Assembly (NCBI RefSeq): GCF_014647795.1 | Contig: NZ_BMPW01000004.1 | Location: forward strand, 310,001-374,000 | Direction: 5' to 3' | DNA: 64,000 nt | DNA from: Actinoplanes campanulatus | GTDB taxonomy: Bacteria > Actinomycetota > Actinomycetes > Mycobacteriales > Micromonosporaceae | In this document: positions 24,384 through 33,143 of the stretch, one piece after another | Numbering within the stretch: the first letter of the stretch is position 1 | Layout of the letters: every line of letters begins with the position of its first letter | Notes under the pieces: generated by a model | The model's input: the letters and a program-made list of their open reading frames with translations, nothing else | The model's database searches: none | What the model was told of the DNA's origin: nothing | Translations under genes and position numbers: made by a program

Positions 24384-25825
24384 GACTCGGCCCGCCGGGC
24401 GATCAGCTGGTACGACCGGGCCAGGACCCGGCCGGCCTCCGCCTCGGCGGGCAGCAGGGCGAACGCGGCCTGCGACTGCGCGGCGGCGGCCCGGCGGCGC
24501 GCCTCGCCCGCGATGTCGCCGGCGGCTGCTGTCTCGGCCAGCCCGAGCCTGTCGGGATCGGACGAGTCGGCGGCGACCTGCTCCAGCTCCACCCGCAACG
24601 GCGAGGTGGGCGCCTCGGCGACCAGGTTGCGCAGGGCACGCAGCTCCCGGACCGGATGCAGGACGGGATCCAGCCGAGCCTGTTCGATCAGAGCGAGCAC
24701 CGCGCCGGTATCCGCTTCCGAGGCGTCCGCGGCCCGGGTCAGCACGGCCATCGCCCGCATCGCTTTCAGCGCGTGCGCGCGGCACAGCAGGCTGCGCCGA
24801 AGCAGGTCCTCGACCCGGCCGAGCCCGGACACGGTCTCCAGCCAGTTCACGAGCTGGTGCGCGCCGGTGGCGCAGTGGCGCCGTCCCTCGTGCACACCGT
24901 GGACGCCCAGCGCGGTGTAGAGCCGCTCCAGCGCGGCGACGTCGATCCCGTCGGGCAGCGGCAGCCGGTGGCGCAGCCGCAGCCGCTGGTCCGGCACGCC
25001 GGTGGTGGCCGCGAGGACCCGGGCGTCCCCTTCGCGGATCAGGCCGGTGCGGGCGGTCTCGGCGAGCAGGCCGGCAGCCGCGACGACCGCCGAAACGTCC
25101 GCGGCACGTGCGCCGGCGAGCCGGGCGGCCGCCGCGTCAGCCGCCGCGAACGGGTCCGCGCCACCGTCGCCGAACAGGTCGGCCTGCGACAGCACCCCGA
25201 TGGCGTTGACGGCGCTGGCGCCCAGCTCACCGGTGGCGCTGCGGAACTGGCGGAGGAACTCGACCTCGTCCTGCCGTTCTGCCTCACGGAACACGAAGAG
25301 CACGGCGTCCGCCTGGCCCGCGGCGTACCGGGACGCCGCTTCGGACCCGTCCGGGGAGACGCCGAGCACCGCCTTGCGGGTGGCGTCCTCGTTCTCGCCG
25401 GTCAGGGTGGCCAGGCCGGGTGTGTCGATGAGGGTCTTGTCGCGCAGCGCGGCGGCCTGGAGGTGGACGACGATCCGGGCGACGTCCTCGGCCGGCGTCC
25501 CTAGTGTCTCCGGCAGCCGCCCGTCGTGCAGCGGCAGGTCACGCCGGGTGCCGTCGTGCAGGTGGAGTTCGGCGCGTTCGGGGGCGCCATAGCGGTACCA
25601 GGTGACCGTCCGGGTGCACTCGCCCGCCGCGGTCGGTGCGATGCGGCGCCCGACGAGCGCGTTGACCAGTGTCGACTTGCCGGCCTTGACCCGTCCGACG
25701 ACGGCGAGCCGCAGCGGCTCACCCACGGTGTCGCGGATGGTGGCGGCCGTCTGCCGGCCCGCCTCGTCGAGCAACGGGGCGACCTCGTCGCACAGCCGGG
25801 CGATCCGCGCCGGGACGGGATGCAT
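24380..25825 (-). CDS. dynamin-like GTPase, IniC-like
   Basis: The 481-residue protein has an N-terminal GTPase domain with P-loop GRVKAGKS (44-51), a threonine-bearing G2 region (ECTRTVTWY) and G3 DTPG (134-137). The usual TKxD motif is replaced by LSQAD. The C-terminal half is helical with a basic end. Its size and motifs resemble mycobacterial IniC (about 490 residues), a bacterial dynamin-like protein linked to envelope stress. The ATG overlaps the Hsp70 gene stop by one base, and its own stop overlaps the sigma factor start. Confidence 0.8.
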   Translation of the reverse strand: MHPVPARIARLCDEVAPLLDEAGRQTAATIRDTVGEPLRLAVVGRVKAGKSTLVNALVGRRIAPTAAGECTRTVTWYRYGAPERAELHLHDGTRRDLPLHDGRLPETLGTPAEDVARIVVHLQAAALRDKTLIDTPGLATLTGENEDATRKAVLGVSPDGSEAASRYAAGQADAVLFVFREAERQDEVEFLRQFRSATGELGASAVNAIGVLSQADLFGDGGADPFAAADAAAARLAGARAADVSAVVAAAGLLAETARTGLIREGDARVLAATTGVPDQRLRLRHRLPLPDGIDVAALERLYTALGVHGVHEGRRHCATGAHQLVNWLETVSGLGRVEDLLRRSLLCRAHALKAMRAMAVLTRAADASEADTGAVLALIEQARLDPVLHPVRELRALRNLVAEAPTSPLRVELEQVAADSSDPDRLGLAETAAAGDIAGEARRRAAAAQSQAAFALLPAEAEAGRVLARSYQLIARRAES

Positions 25826-28032
25826 CAGGGCCTGCCCAGGTGGGTGCGGATCCGGTTCGCCACCTCGGTGATCTGGTCCGTGCGCAGCTGCACGTCCGCG
25901 CCGGGCGGCGGGCAGTCGGCCCCGGGCCGGTACGTGGTGCCGACGACGATCCGCCGCTGCGCGTTGCCCCAGTCCACTTTGATCCGTACGCCGGTGACCA
26001 CGTCCGGGGTGAGGATCACCGGAACGCCGTTCCAGCCGATCCTGCCGTTGGTCAGATCGAGCAGCGGCCCGGCGATGGGGATCACCACGGCCGGAGGCCT
26101 GGCCCCGGCCGCGGGGTAGAAGAGCAGGCGGCTGGGCCAGCCGGTCACGCCCACGCCCATCACCGAGACCTGGTCGGTGTGCTTCGGTGCACCGAGACAG
26201 GTGAGGACGAACTGGTCCGGGTCCGGCGGCCGGGCGGTGGCCGCGGCCAGGCCGGCGCCGGCGGGCGGCATGTAAAGGGCGGCGAGGTCGTGGAGGTACG
26301 CCTGCTGCTGCGGCGTGGGATGCGTGGGGCGGGGAATCGGAGGCCGCGACGACGGGACGGCCTCGGCCGGTTCGGTGGCGGCCGACAGCCAGATCCGGTC
26401 GGGTTCGGGCAGGTCACCATGGGTGAACGCGTCCAGATAATGGTCACCGGGCGCCCACGTGGACCAGTCCGGCCGCCGCAGGATCTCCTGCCGCTCCGAC
26501 TCGGTGGCGGTGCACCAGGTTCGCATGACGCGCACGGCCCAGACGTCGCCGGATCCGTGCTCGTCGTTCCAGCGCTTGCGGGCTGCCGGTTTCCAGTGGG
26601 CGGCGAGCCACGGCGGCGAGTCCCCGAAGAAGATCTTGACCGGCAGCGGCACACCGGACGCCGCCGGCTGCGGGATCTCCAGACCCGCGTTGTCACGGCG
26701 CATCCGGGCGATCAGGCCCGGCTCGGCGATCACCCGATCGATCAGACCGGGTACGCACATCAGCGCGGCCAGGATCACCAGGTCGTCGATGAGCGCCGGG
26801 CCCTGCGGGGTGCCCGCCAGCGCGGCCGCCAGCTTCGGGTTGACCTGGAGAACCCGCTGCGCCGCCGCGCTGAGACCGGCCACGGGCACGGCCGGCGACG
26901 GGTCCGTGACGACGGTGGGCACGGCCGCCGCCGGCGCGGGCACGGTGGCTGCGGCCGCCGCGACGGCATGGTGTGCCCCCAGCGCCACGACGAGTTTCGG
27001 ATCCTCGAGCGTGGCCGGTGGACGCCCCAGAAGCGCGGTCAGGTCCCGCTGGACAGCGCGCAGGTGTGCCGAGCCGCCGGTGAGGTAGAGCGCGTGCAGG
27101 TCCCCGGCAACAAGACCGGCCTGTGCCAGGGTCGTTGCGGTCAGCTCGGTGGCGCGCCGAACCTGCGGTGCGACCATCTCGTCGAACTCGGCCGCGGTGA
27201 TCGTCACGACCTCTTCGGCGTCGGCGGCCACGACCGGGATGCTGGCGTGCTCGTGCTCGCTCAGCTCGTGTTTGGCCTCGCGGACGTCGTTGCGCAACGC
27301 CAGCAGTGCCCTGGCGTTGGCCGGGTCGCGTACCGCGTCCACCAGGTCGCCGCGGTCCCGGTCCTGCAGCCGGGCCAGTACGGCCGTCAGCAACAGATGG
27401 TCGAAGACGTCGCCGCCCAGCGGGTCGGCGCCGGCCGACGCGAGCACCCGCATCCCGGAGGCGCCGCCGTCGGCGCGCAGCAGGGCCACGTCGCAGGTGC
27501 CGCCGCCGAAGTCGAAGACCGCGACCGTGCTGCCGGCCGGCGGTGGCGTCGTGCTGGCGTAGTGCGCGACGGCCGCGACCGGCTCCGGCACCAGGCGCAG
27601 GATCTGATCGGGGAAGCCCGCCTCGACCGCCGCGGCCCGCAGCACCTGCCGGCGCGGTTCGGCCCAGTCCTGTGGGTGGGTGAGCAGTACCGCGTCCGGC
27701 CGGTCGTCGCCGGCGACCCGGGCGGCCCGGGTCGCGACGACGCGCAGTACGGCGGCGACCAGCGTCACCACCGGGATGTCGCGGCCGCCCAGCAGGACGG
27801 TGTCCTGCCCGATCAGGCGTTTCGGGGAGCGCTCGAACCCGTCCGGGTGCAGCCGTGCGGAGCGGACGGCGGCGGTGCCGACCTGGATGTCCTGCGGGGT
27901 GGCCAGCACCGCGGACGGCATCTGTTCCGCCGAGTCCGACAGCCGGACAGCCGTCGGCGTCGCGTCGCCGCGCCGGTAGGCGGCCGCGGTGTTGGAGGTG
28001 CCGAAGTCGATCGACAGGGACCAGCCGGGCAA
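25825..28032 (-). CDS. Hsp70-like ATPase with a non-canonical C-terminal half
   Basis: Residues 1-about 365 form an actin/Hsp70 ATPase domain with phosphate loops IDFGTSN (8-14) and FDFGGGT (173-179) and the adenosine motif GGSAHL (319-324). From about 370 to 735 the usual beta-sandwich substrate domain and lid are not recognisable. An Ala/Pro linker leads to helical and beta-rich segments (PVKIFFGDSPPWLAAHW, then IPIAGPLLDLTNGRIGWNG). TTG at 28032 is the preferred start: GGAGA ends 9 nt upstream, and it begins just after the preceding stop. An ATG at 28092 would overlap the previous gene by 59 bp. It is coupled to both dynamin-like genes through the operon. Confidence 0.82.
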   Translation of the reverse strand: MPGWSLSIDFGTSNTAAAYRRGDATPTAVRLSDSAEQMPSAVLATPQDIQVGTAAVRSARLHPDGFERSPKRLIGQDTVLLGGRDIPVVTLVAAVLRVVATRAARVAGDDRPDAVLLTHPQDWAEPRRQVLRAAAVEAGFPDQILRLVPEPVAAVAHYASTTPPPAGSTVAVFDFGGGTCDVALLRADGGASGMRVLASAGADPLGGDVFDHLLLTAVLARLQDRDRGDLVDAVRDPANARALLALRNDVREAKHELSEHEHASIPVVAADAEEVVTITAAEFDEMVAPQVRRATELTATTLAQAGLVAGDLHALYLTGGSAHLRAVQRDLTALLGRPPATLEDPKLVVALGAHHAVAAAAATVPAPAAAVPTVVTDPSPAVPVAGLSAAAQRVLQVNPKLAAALAGTPQGPALIDDLVILAALMCVPGLIDRVIAEPGLIARMRRDNAGLEIPQPAASGVPLPVKIFFGDSPPWLAAHWKPAARKRWNDEHGSGDVWAVRVMRTWCTATESERQEILRRPDWSTWAPGDHYLDAFTHGDLPEPDRIWLSAATEPAEAVPSSRPPIPRPTHPTPQQQAYLHDLAALYMPPAGAGLAAATARPPDPDQFVLTCLGAPKHTDQVSVMGVGVTGWPSRLLFYPAAGARPPAVVIPIAGPLLDLTNGRIGWNGVPVILTPDVVTGVRIKVDWGNAQRRIVVGTTYRPGADCPPPGADVQLRTDQITEVANRIRTHLGRP

Positions 28033-28033
28033 G

Positions 28034-28330
28034 TCAGTATGTCTCCGGTTCAGACCCTGGTAGCCAGGGGTCGGGTGGGGGCTGCGCGACATCGTGATCT
28101 TCGATCACGTCCTCGGTCAACTGCCCGGACGGGTCGAGCCACCAGTCCGTGTCGTCAGCCGCCGAGTCCACCGGGCTGACGAAATCCGCCTGGTCGGGCA
28201 CCAGATCCGCGGATTCGATCCGCTCCGCGTCCGGGTCGAGCGCCCGCGCCAGCGCCGCGGACCACACCGCCCGCGGGGGTGCCGGCGGCTCACCGAGCAC
28301 CCCCAGTTCCGGCTCCAGCGGATCGCTCAC
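28034..28330 (-). CDS. small acidic protein of the dynamin-Hsp70 operon
   Basis: This 98-residue, Asp/Glu/Pro-rich protein has no membrane segment and no recognised domain. A central helix (PPRAVWSAALARALDPDAERI) is followed by a disordered acidic tail with repeated Trp (DDTDWWLDPSG, DPWLPGSEPETY). The GTG start at 28330 overlaps the stop of the peptidase gene (GTGA), and the Hsp70 start follows its own stop by one base. Such a conserved position suggests an adaptor or cofactor for the Hsp70-like ATPase, but this is inference. Confidence 0.6.
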   Translation of the reverse strand: MSDPLEPELGVLGEPPAPPRAVWSAALARALDPDAERIESADLVPDQADFVSPVDSAADDTDWWLDPSGQLTEDVIEDHDVAQPPPDPWLPGSEPETY

Positions 28331-29169
28331 AGCCGGCGCCCCACCAGTGCCCGGCCGACGAGCAGGACCGGCAGGACGACGTACGGCCGCTCGACGAGCC
28401 ACGACACGACGTCCGGGAGCCGGCCCGAAGCCGGAAGCGGCGCCGGCTCCGCGCCGGGCACCTGAACGGGTGGATCGTCGCAGACCAGGGCCGCGTTACC
28501 GGAGTCCGCCCAGGCGTCGGCGAGGACGTCCAGCGGAACCTCCATCCGGTTGCCGTCGCCGGTTCCGGGGTCGGAGAGGATCGCCACGCCGCGGTCGACG
28601 TCGATGCCGGTCAGGACGACGGCGTGATCGGCGCCGATCTCGTCCTCCCGGCCGTACCAGATCTCGTCGCCGTCGACCGCCAACATCACCCGCCGGCCCT
28701 CCGCGAGGTAGCCCGCCAGGGCCTCGACCCCGATGCCGATCTGGATCTCGGCTGGTACGCCCGCATCCTCCAGCAGCGCGTGCGCGCCCTCGATGCCCAT
28801 ACCGGGCACCCCGTCCGGCCCGACCTCGAACAGGTGAAGCTCATTGGCGCGAGCCACGAACGCGGATTCGTCCGCATGGTGTACGCCGGTGTACTCCGAC
28901 ACGATCTGCGCGATGCTGGCCGGCACGCAGTAGCCGTTGGCGGACTGCTCGAACCAGTGCTCGGCGTCCCCGGCCGGGTCGCCGACGAGGCTGCCCTGCA
29001 CGACCCAGCCGACACCGTCGGCGGGTGACGCACCGGCGAACGGCGCCGGGCTGGGCGCCACGTCGTCGTACGGCTCCCCGGGCGGGTCGGTAAGCCGCCC
29101 TACCTCGTCGATGTCATCGTCGAGCAGGGACGGCAGCAGCGTTTCCGTCCAGCTGTGGTCGTCGGTCAT
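28327..29169 (-). CDS. C39-like cysteine peptidase with C-terminal membrane segment
   Basis: The 280-residue protein has a papain-like core typical of peptidase C39 folds: Gln75 and Cys81 in EQSANGYCVPASIAQIV, His182 in ADHAVVLTGID and Asp200 in ILSDPGTG. An acidic, Pro-rich N-terminal tail of about 70 residues precedes it. The last 28 residues (VVSWLVERPYVVLPVLLVG, ending RALVGRRL) form one hydrophobic helix, so the enzyme may be tail-anchored with its active domain in the cytoplasm. Its start overlaps the IniA-like gene stop (ATGA), and its stop overlaps the next gene start. Confidence 0.7.
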   Translation of the reverse strand: MTDDHSWTETLLPSLLDDDIDEVGRLTDPPGEPYDDVAPSPAPFAGASPADGVGWVVQGSLVGDPAGDAEHWFEQSANGYCVPASIAQIVSEYTGVHHADESAFVARANELHLFEVGPDGVPGMGIEGAHALLEDAGVPAEIQIGIGVEALAGYLAEGRRVMLAVDGDEIWYGREDEIGADHAVVLTGIDVDRGVAILSDPGTGDGNRMEVPLDVLADAWADSGNAALVCDDPPVQVPGAEPAPLPASGRLPDVVSWLVERPYVVLPVLLVGRALVGRRL

Positions 29170-31040
29170 CGGTCCGCTCCCTGCGTGTTCTCCGGTCGTC
29201 GCGGGTCTGATGCGCCGGATCCCGCCGATGTTCCCGGCGCCGCCAGTGAATCGAGTTCGCGTTCGACGAGGTCCCGTTGGTCGGCCGCAGCCTCGAGGTC
29301 ACGCTCCAGCGACGCCAGACGGTTACTGCGGTCGACGGCGGAAGCCCCGGCCGCGCTTTCGGCATCGGCCACGATCGCCTCGATCCGCGCGATCTCCGCC
29401 TCCAGGTGGTCCTCGACGGCGAACATCAGCTCCGGGCGGCACTCGCGGATCGCGGAGTCCACCGCGGCGACGAGGTCGGTACGCAGCGCCGTGACGGACT
29501 CGGTGAGGGCGAGGTCGAGCTTCTGCCGGCCGACGCGCAGCCTGCGGACGCCCAGATTCAGAAGGAACCAGGCGCCCCCGAGGACCAGGCCCACCGGCCC
29601 GCCCATCGCGGACGTCCCCGCCAGGCCGAACTTGCCGGCAAGGCCCGCTCCCATGAGTGCCGAGTTGGCCAGAGCCGGATCGAATCCGCTCCCACGCGGG
29701 TCCAGGTTCCGGCGGCCGGGGGACAGGACGACCTCGATCCCGGCGGTCACCGGTTGCAGCGCCGCGACCGCGGCGTCGACGCTGCCGAACAGCTCCGTGG
29801 CGGTCGCCACCAGGTCGTTGCGCAACCGGTCGGCGACGTGTGCCGCGATCAGGAGGAACTCGCTGTTCAGCTCCGCGAGCACGGTGGCGGCGCCGGCCTC
29901 GGTGACACCGCTCCACTCCCGGCTGATCCGCAGCCGCCAGCGGTCGCGCAGCTCGTCGACGAGCCGGGTGATGTCGCGGACGGCGGATTGCCGCACCCTG
30001 CCGAGGTCGCGTTCCAGGTCGAGGCGCCAGCGACGTTTGCGGACGCGCAGCCGCTCCATCGCCGCGCGTTCGGCCTTGACCGGATCGTCGTCCTCGGGCA
30101 TCGCGGTGAGCGCGCGGCGGTGACCGTCCAGCTGCCCGGTGAGCCGGTGCAGCCCGGACAGGGCGGTGCGCAGCACGTTGGCCAGCCCGATCGCGCGGGC
30201 ATCCGATTCCCGCCCGCGGAGCACCTCGGCCAGCGCCGCGATGTTCGACTCCTGCTCCAGCAGCGGCTGGATCTCCGGGTCGTCGACCTCGCGTGACTCG
30301 GCCGCCAGTGTCGCCGAAACAGCGAGCATCGGCGCGTCGGCGAACCGGGGGGCGTGCCGGCGCAGCAGCTCCTGGTTCGCCGCCACGATCTGCCGCCCCG
30401 AGTCGGCGTAGCGGTCAGCCTTGGTGACCGCGAACACCACCGTCTCCACCTGCTCGGCCGCCTCCGCCAGGAACCGAAGCTCCGGAGCGGTGAGAACCTG
30501 CCCGGCGTCGGTGACCATGAGAAGCACACCCGCGCGTGCGGCCGCCCACCGGGCGAGGCGGCTGTGTGCCGACTCGATGCCGCCGACGCCCGGGGTGTCC
30601 ACCAGCGTGATGCCGGGCAGCCAGCGGCTGACCGCCGCCACCTCGGCATGGCCGGGCGCATCGGGGGAGTCGCCGGGGCCGGCACCCAGAAAAGCCACGG
30701 CGTCCTCGTACGGCACCTGCCGCCGCCCGGCCGGACCGATCAGTGCCCAGCCCTCAACCGGCAGCTCCGGCGACGGCGGCACCACGTGCAGAAACGCCCC
30801 GGCCGGAACGTCTGTGCCGGTCGGGGACACGTCGCGGCCGGTCAGCGCGTTGACCAGCGAGCTCTTGCCACGCTTCACCTCACCGACGACGACGATCACG
30901 AGCCGGTCGTTCGTCGCCTCGGCCAGTGCGGCGTCCAGGCGCGCCACATGATCGTCCAGCTTGTGCTGTTTGAACAGTCTGCGGGCGCCGGTGATCGCAC
31001 TGTGCTGATTCCGGGTGACGGTGAGGCGGGACGACTGCAC
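29166..31040 (-). CDS. dynamin-like GTPase, IniA-like
   Basis: The 624-residue protein has a GTPase domain with GEVKRGKS (53-60), DTPG (148-151) and TKAD (206-209), then a long helical bundle. A Gly/Ala-rich hydrophobic stretch near 480-525 (MGGPVGLVLGGAWFLLNLG) could be a membrane paddle, and a C-terminal coiled coil (SLERDLEAAADQRDLVEREL) follows. Length and order match mycobacterial IniA (about 640 residues), a membrane-remodelling dynamin-like protein. GTG at 31040 is chosen because AGGGAG ends 5 nt upstream. It is separated from the TPR gene by 94 bp and coupled to the peptidase gene. Confidence 0.82.
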   Translation of the reverse strand: MQSSRLTVTRNQHSAITGARRLFKQHKLDDHVARLDAALAEATNDRLVIVVVGEVKRGKSSLVNALTGRDVSPTGTDVPAGAFLHVVPPSPELPVEGWALIGPAGRRQVPYEDAVAFLGAGPGDSPDAPGHAEVAAVSRWLPGITLVDTPGVGGIESAHSRLARWAAARAGVLLMVTDAGQVLTAPELRFLAEAAEQVETVVFAVTKADRYADSGRQIVAANQELLRRHAPRFADAPMLAVSATLAAESREVDDPEIQPLLEQESNIAALAEVLRGRESDARAIGLANVLRTALSGLHRLTGQLDGHRRALTAMPEDDDPVKAERAAMERLRVRKRRWRLDLERDLGRVRQSAVRDITRLVDELRDRWRLRISREWSGVTEAGAATVLAELNSEFLLIAAHVADRLRNDLVATATELFGSVDAAVAALQPVTAGIEVVLSPGRRNLDPRGSGFDPALANSALMGAGLAGKFGLAGTSAMGGPVGLVLGGAWFLLNLGVRRLRVGRQKLDLALTESVTALRTDLVAAVDSAIRECRPELMFAVEDHLEAEIARIEAIVADAESAAGASAVDRSNRLASLERDLEAAADQRDLVERELDSLAAPGTSAGSGASDPRRPENTQGADR

Positions 31041-31134
31041 ACACGCTCCCTGGCTGGTGGCGGAGTTGCTGGTCAGGCCCCGCGGTGGAAAGGATGGTGC
31101 CACGAGCACCGCTCCCGATCGACGGCGGATCCGG

Positions 31135-32268
31135 TCAGCGTCCCGCCCACCGCACCCGAAGCCGGAACCAGCACCGCCGCAGCAGAAAGTAGAACTCGGA
31201 GGCGAACCGGTTCCGTAGCCGCAGCATCAGCAGCAGCAGCGGGACCGTCGTCAGCGGCGTCGCCACCGCCCGCAGCCCCGAGCCCGATCCCGGTGCGGGA
31301 TCGGCGACGGTCAACAGCCCGCTCAGCGCGATGGCGGCCAGCCGCAGCACCGCGAACGCGAATGTCACCCGCCACAGATTACGGCGGATCAGCGTACGGG
31401 CCGCCGGCGCCAGCCGGCGCCATCGCCACCGCAGGAACGCCGCGGCCGCGGCCACCCCGAGCAGCAGCGGCACCGCGGCGAGCAGCGCACCCGCGGTCCC
31501 GGCCACCTGCGCGCGGCACACGACGGCCGTGACGACCGCCGCGACCAGCGGCACCGTCGCCGCGTCGGTCAGCAGCCACAGGGCCCGGCGGGCACCCGAC
31601 GTGGCGGTGTGCAGCACGTCCGGGTCGTGCGGGGTCACACGCAGGGTGTCGCTGAGCAGCGCCGACGAGCGCAATGCCCGGCCCCGGTCGGCGTCGACCG
31701 CGCCCAGCCGCTGCAGCGCGAGGGCGCTCTCCGGATCCAGCGCCAGGGCCGTACGGTAAGCCTGCCGGGCACCCCGGAAGTCGGCCATCCGCCGTAACGC
31801 GTCGCCCGTCGCCAGATGCACGCTCGATTCCTGCGGCGCCAGCCGCCGGGCACGGTCCGCGGCCGCCCCCGCTGCCACGATGCGGGCTGTCCCACCGGCC
31901 GCGAGCAGCGCGTGCGCCAGCGTGACGTCGTTGATGAAGTCGTGCGGGCCGAGCCGCCGCGCTTCGGTGGCGGCGTCGAGCGCCGCACGGGTGCGGCGCA
32001 GCTGCAGCAGTGCGATGGCCCGCTGGCGATGGGCGGCGGGATCGGCTGGGACGAGCGCGGCCGCCTGCTCGGCGACGCTGAGCATCTCGTCGTAACGGCC
32101 GGCCTGTTGCAGGCAGTGGGCGAGCGCCCGCAAGGCCGCGACATTGCCGGGGTCCTCGGCGAGCAGCCGCCGCAACACCGGCACGGCGGCGCTTGCCCGT
32201 CCGACCTGGGCAAGGTGCAGAGCCTGGCGGATCTGGACGGCCGGATCCGCGTGAGCACCCGTCACCAC
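31135..32268 (-). CDS. TPR protein with C-terminal membrane helices
   Basis: The 377-residue protein has TPR-like helix pairs over residues 1-205 (for example QIRQALHLAQVGRASAAVPV and RGARQAYRTALALDPESALA). About four membrane segments follow (near 230-285 and 300-360), and the end is strongly basic. This is a cytoplasmic scaffold fixed to the membrane. GTG at 32268 has AGAAGG upstream. It is the first gene of the seven-gene minus-strand run ending in the ECF sigma factor. The 94-bp gap to the next gene has no terminator that I can see. Confidence 0.75.
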   Translation of the reverse strand: MVTGAHADPAVQIRQALHLAQVGRASAAVPVLRRLLAEDPGNVAALRALAHCLQQAGRYDEMLSVAEQAAALVPADPAAHRQRAIALLQLRRTRAALDAATEARRLGPHDFINDVTLAHALLAAGGTARIVAAGAAADRARRLAPQESSVHLATGDALRRMADFRGARQAYRTALALDPESALALQRLGAVDADRGRALRSSALLSDTLRVTPHDPDVLHTATSGARRALWLLTDAATVPLVAAVVTAVVCRAQVAGTAGALLAAVPLLLGVAAAAAFLRWRWRRLAPAARTLIRRNLWRVTFAFAVLRLAAIALSGLLTVADPAPGSGSGLRAVATPLTTVPLLLLMLRLRNRFASEFYFLLRRCWFRLRVRWAGR

Positions 32269-32455
32269 TGTTCGGCCTTCTCGCGGTACGCGACCGGCCC
32301 GGCCTCGATCCCCGCGGCCGAGCTGGAAATCAAAGCGTCCTCAATCATGATCGGCGCAGGGTACCCGGAGGCCGGTGCTGCGCCGGCCATTGCCAACGAA
32401 GTCTGTCCGAGTACCACTCGACCTTTTCCACAGCGAAGCGAACCGGTGACGACAC

Positions 32456-32465
32456 GGTCACATCC
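32456..32465. repeat. 10-bp target duplication, left copy
   Basis: GGTCACATCC directly precedes the left end of the ISAs1-type element. The identical sequence follows its right end at 33144-33153. Direct repeats of 8-10 bp are characteristic of this family. Confidence 0.85.
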
Positions 32466-32543
32466 CAGGGCCTCTGCCAGGTAGAGGTATGACCGGGTGG
32501 TCGGGCTTGCTGTAGTCACGCCGGTATCGGGCGGTACGTTGAA

Positions 32544-32609
32544 GAGCGCGGCCTTCGGTTGATCATTCAGGTGTCTAGGCCAAATGATCAAGTCCGAAGG
32601 ACCGCGCTC
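32544..32609. repeat. large inverted repeat inside the ISAs1 element
   Basis: GAGCGCGG, CTTCGG and TGATCATT on the left pair with AATGATCA, CCGAAGG and CCGCGCTC on the right, with small bulges, around a central segment of about 15 nt. It lies immediately before the transposase start and could lower its transcription or translation. Confidence 0.7.
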
Positions 32610-33111
32610 GTGGAGTCATCATCGTTGATCAGCAGCCTGTCCGCACGTCTGCCAGGCGTGTCGGATGATCCGTATCGAGATCCCGCCGGGCTGCTGCAGG
32701 CACTGGCGGGCAGCGGTCGCTGTCGGCGATCGGTGAGTGGGCCGCTGACCTGCCGTTCGGTGTCCTGGCCGACCTCGAGGTGACTCGGGTCCGGTTCACC
32801 GGCGGCTATCTGGTTCCTGATGCGTCCACGATCGGCCGGATCCTGGCCCGCGTCGACGCGGACGCCGTGGAGACGGCTCTCGCGGGATGGCTGCTGACCA
32901 GGGTCAACATGCATGACGTGCCGGCCAGGCGAGTTGTCGCCGTCGACGGCAAACGCTGCGCGGCAGTGGCCGCCCCGGCAGCCGGACACATCTTCTGGCA
33001 GCGTTGGACCAGCACACCGGCGTCGTGCTCGCCCAGACCGATGTCGCGGGCAAGACGCATGAGATCACCAGGTTCCAGCCGCTGCTGTCCGGTCTGGACC
33101 TGACCGCGTGA
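32610..33111 (+). pseudogene. ISAs1-family transposase remnant
   Basis: The N-terminal part reads MESSSLISSLSARLPGVSDD and continues to LLQALA. The frame then changes near 32705, and the next part reads SLSAIGEWAADLPFGVLADL, RFTGGYLVPDASTIGRILAR and VVAVDGK (first catalytic Asp region). A second frame change near 32990 gives HTGVVLAQTDVAGKTHEITR and LLSGLDLTA before a stop at 33109-33111. About 25 residues are missing at the first break, and the whole C-terminal catalytic half is absent. It cannot encode active transposase. Confidence 0.8.
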
Positions 33112-33143
33112 AACGGTCAAGCCTCTACCTTGCAGAGGCCCTG

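Larger units (their letters stand above)
32466..33143 (+). mobile_element. internally deleted ISAs1-family element
   Basis: The 678-bp element has terminal inverted repeats that begin CAGGGCCTCTGC at the left and, read inward on the other strand, CAGGGCCTCTGC at the right, continuing with AGGTAGAGG and TGACCG. It is flanked by a perfect 10-bp duplication. ISAs1 elements are normally about 1.2-1.4 kb, so roughly half is missing, including the distal transposase. Intact ends mean it could still be moved by a related transposase in trans. It landed exactly at the stop codon of the DUF1801 gene, which keeps its stop. Confidence 0.85.

Noticed and set aside
32262-32591. Minus-strand frame crossing the left end of the ISAs1 element and overlapping the TPR start
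   Set aside because: It runs through the IS terminus and has no family-like composition outside it. It is more likely chance than a gene coupled to the TPR protein.
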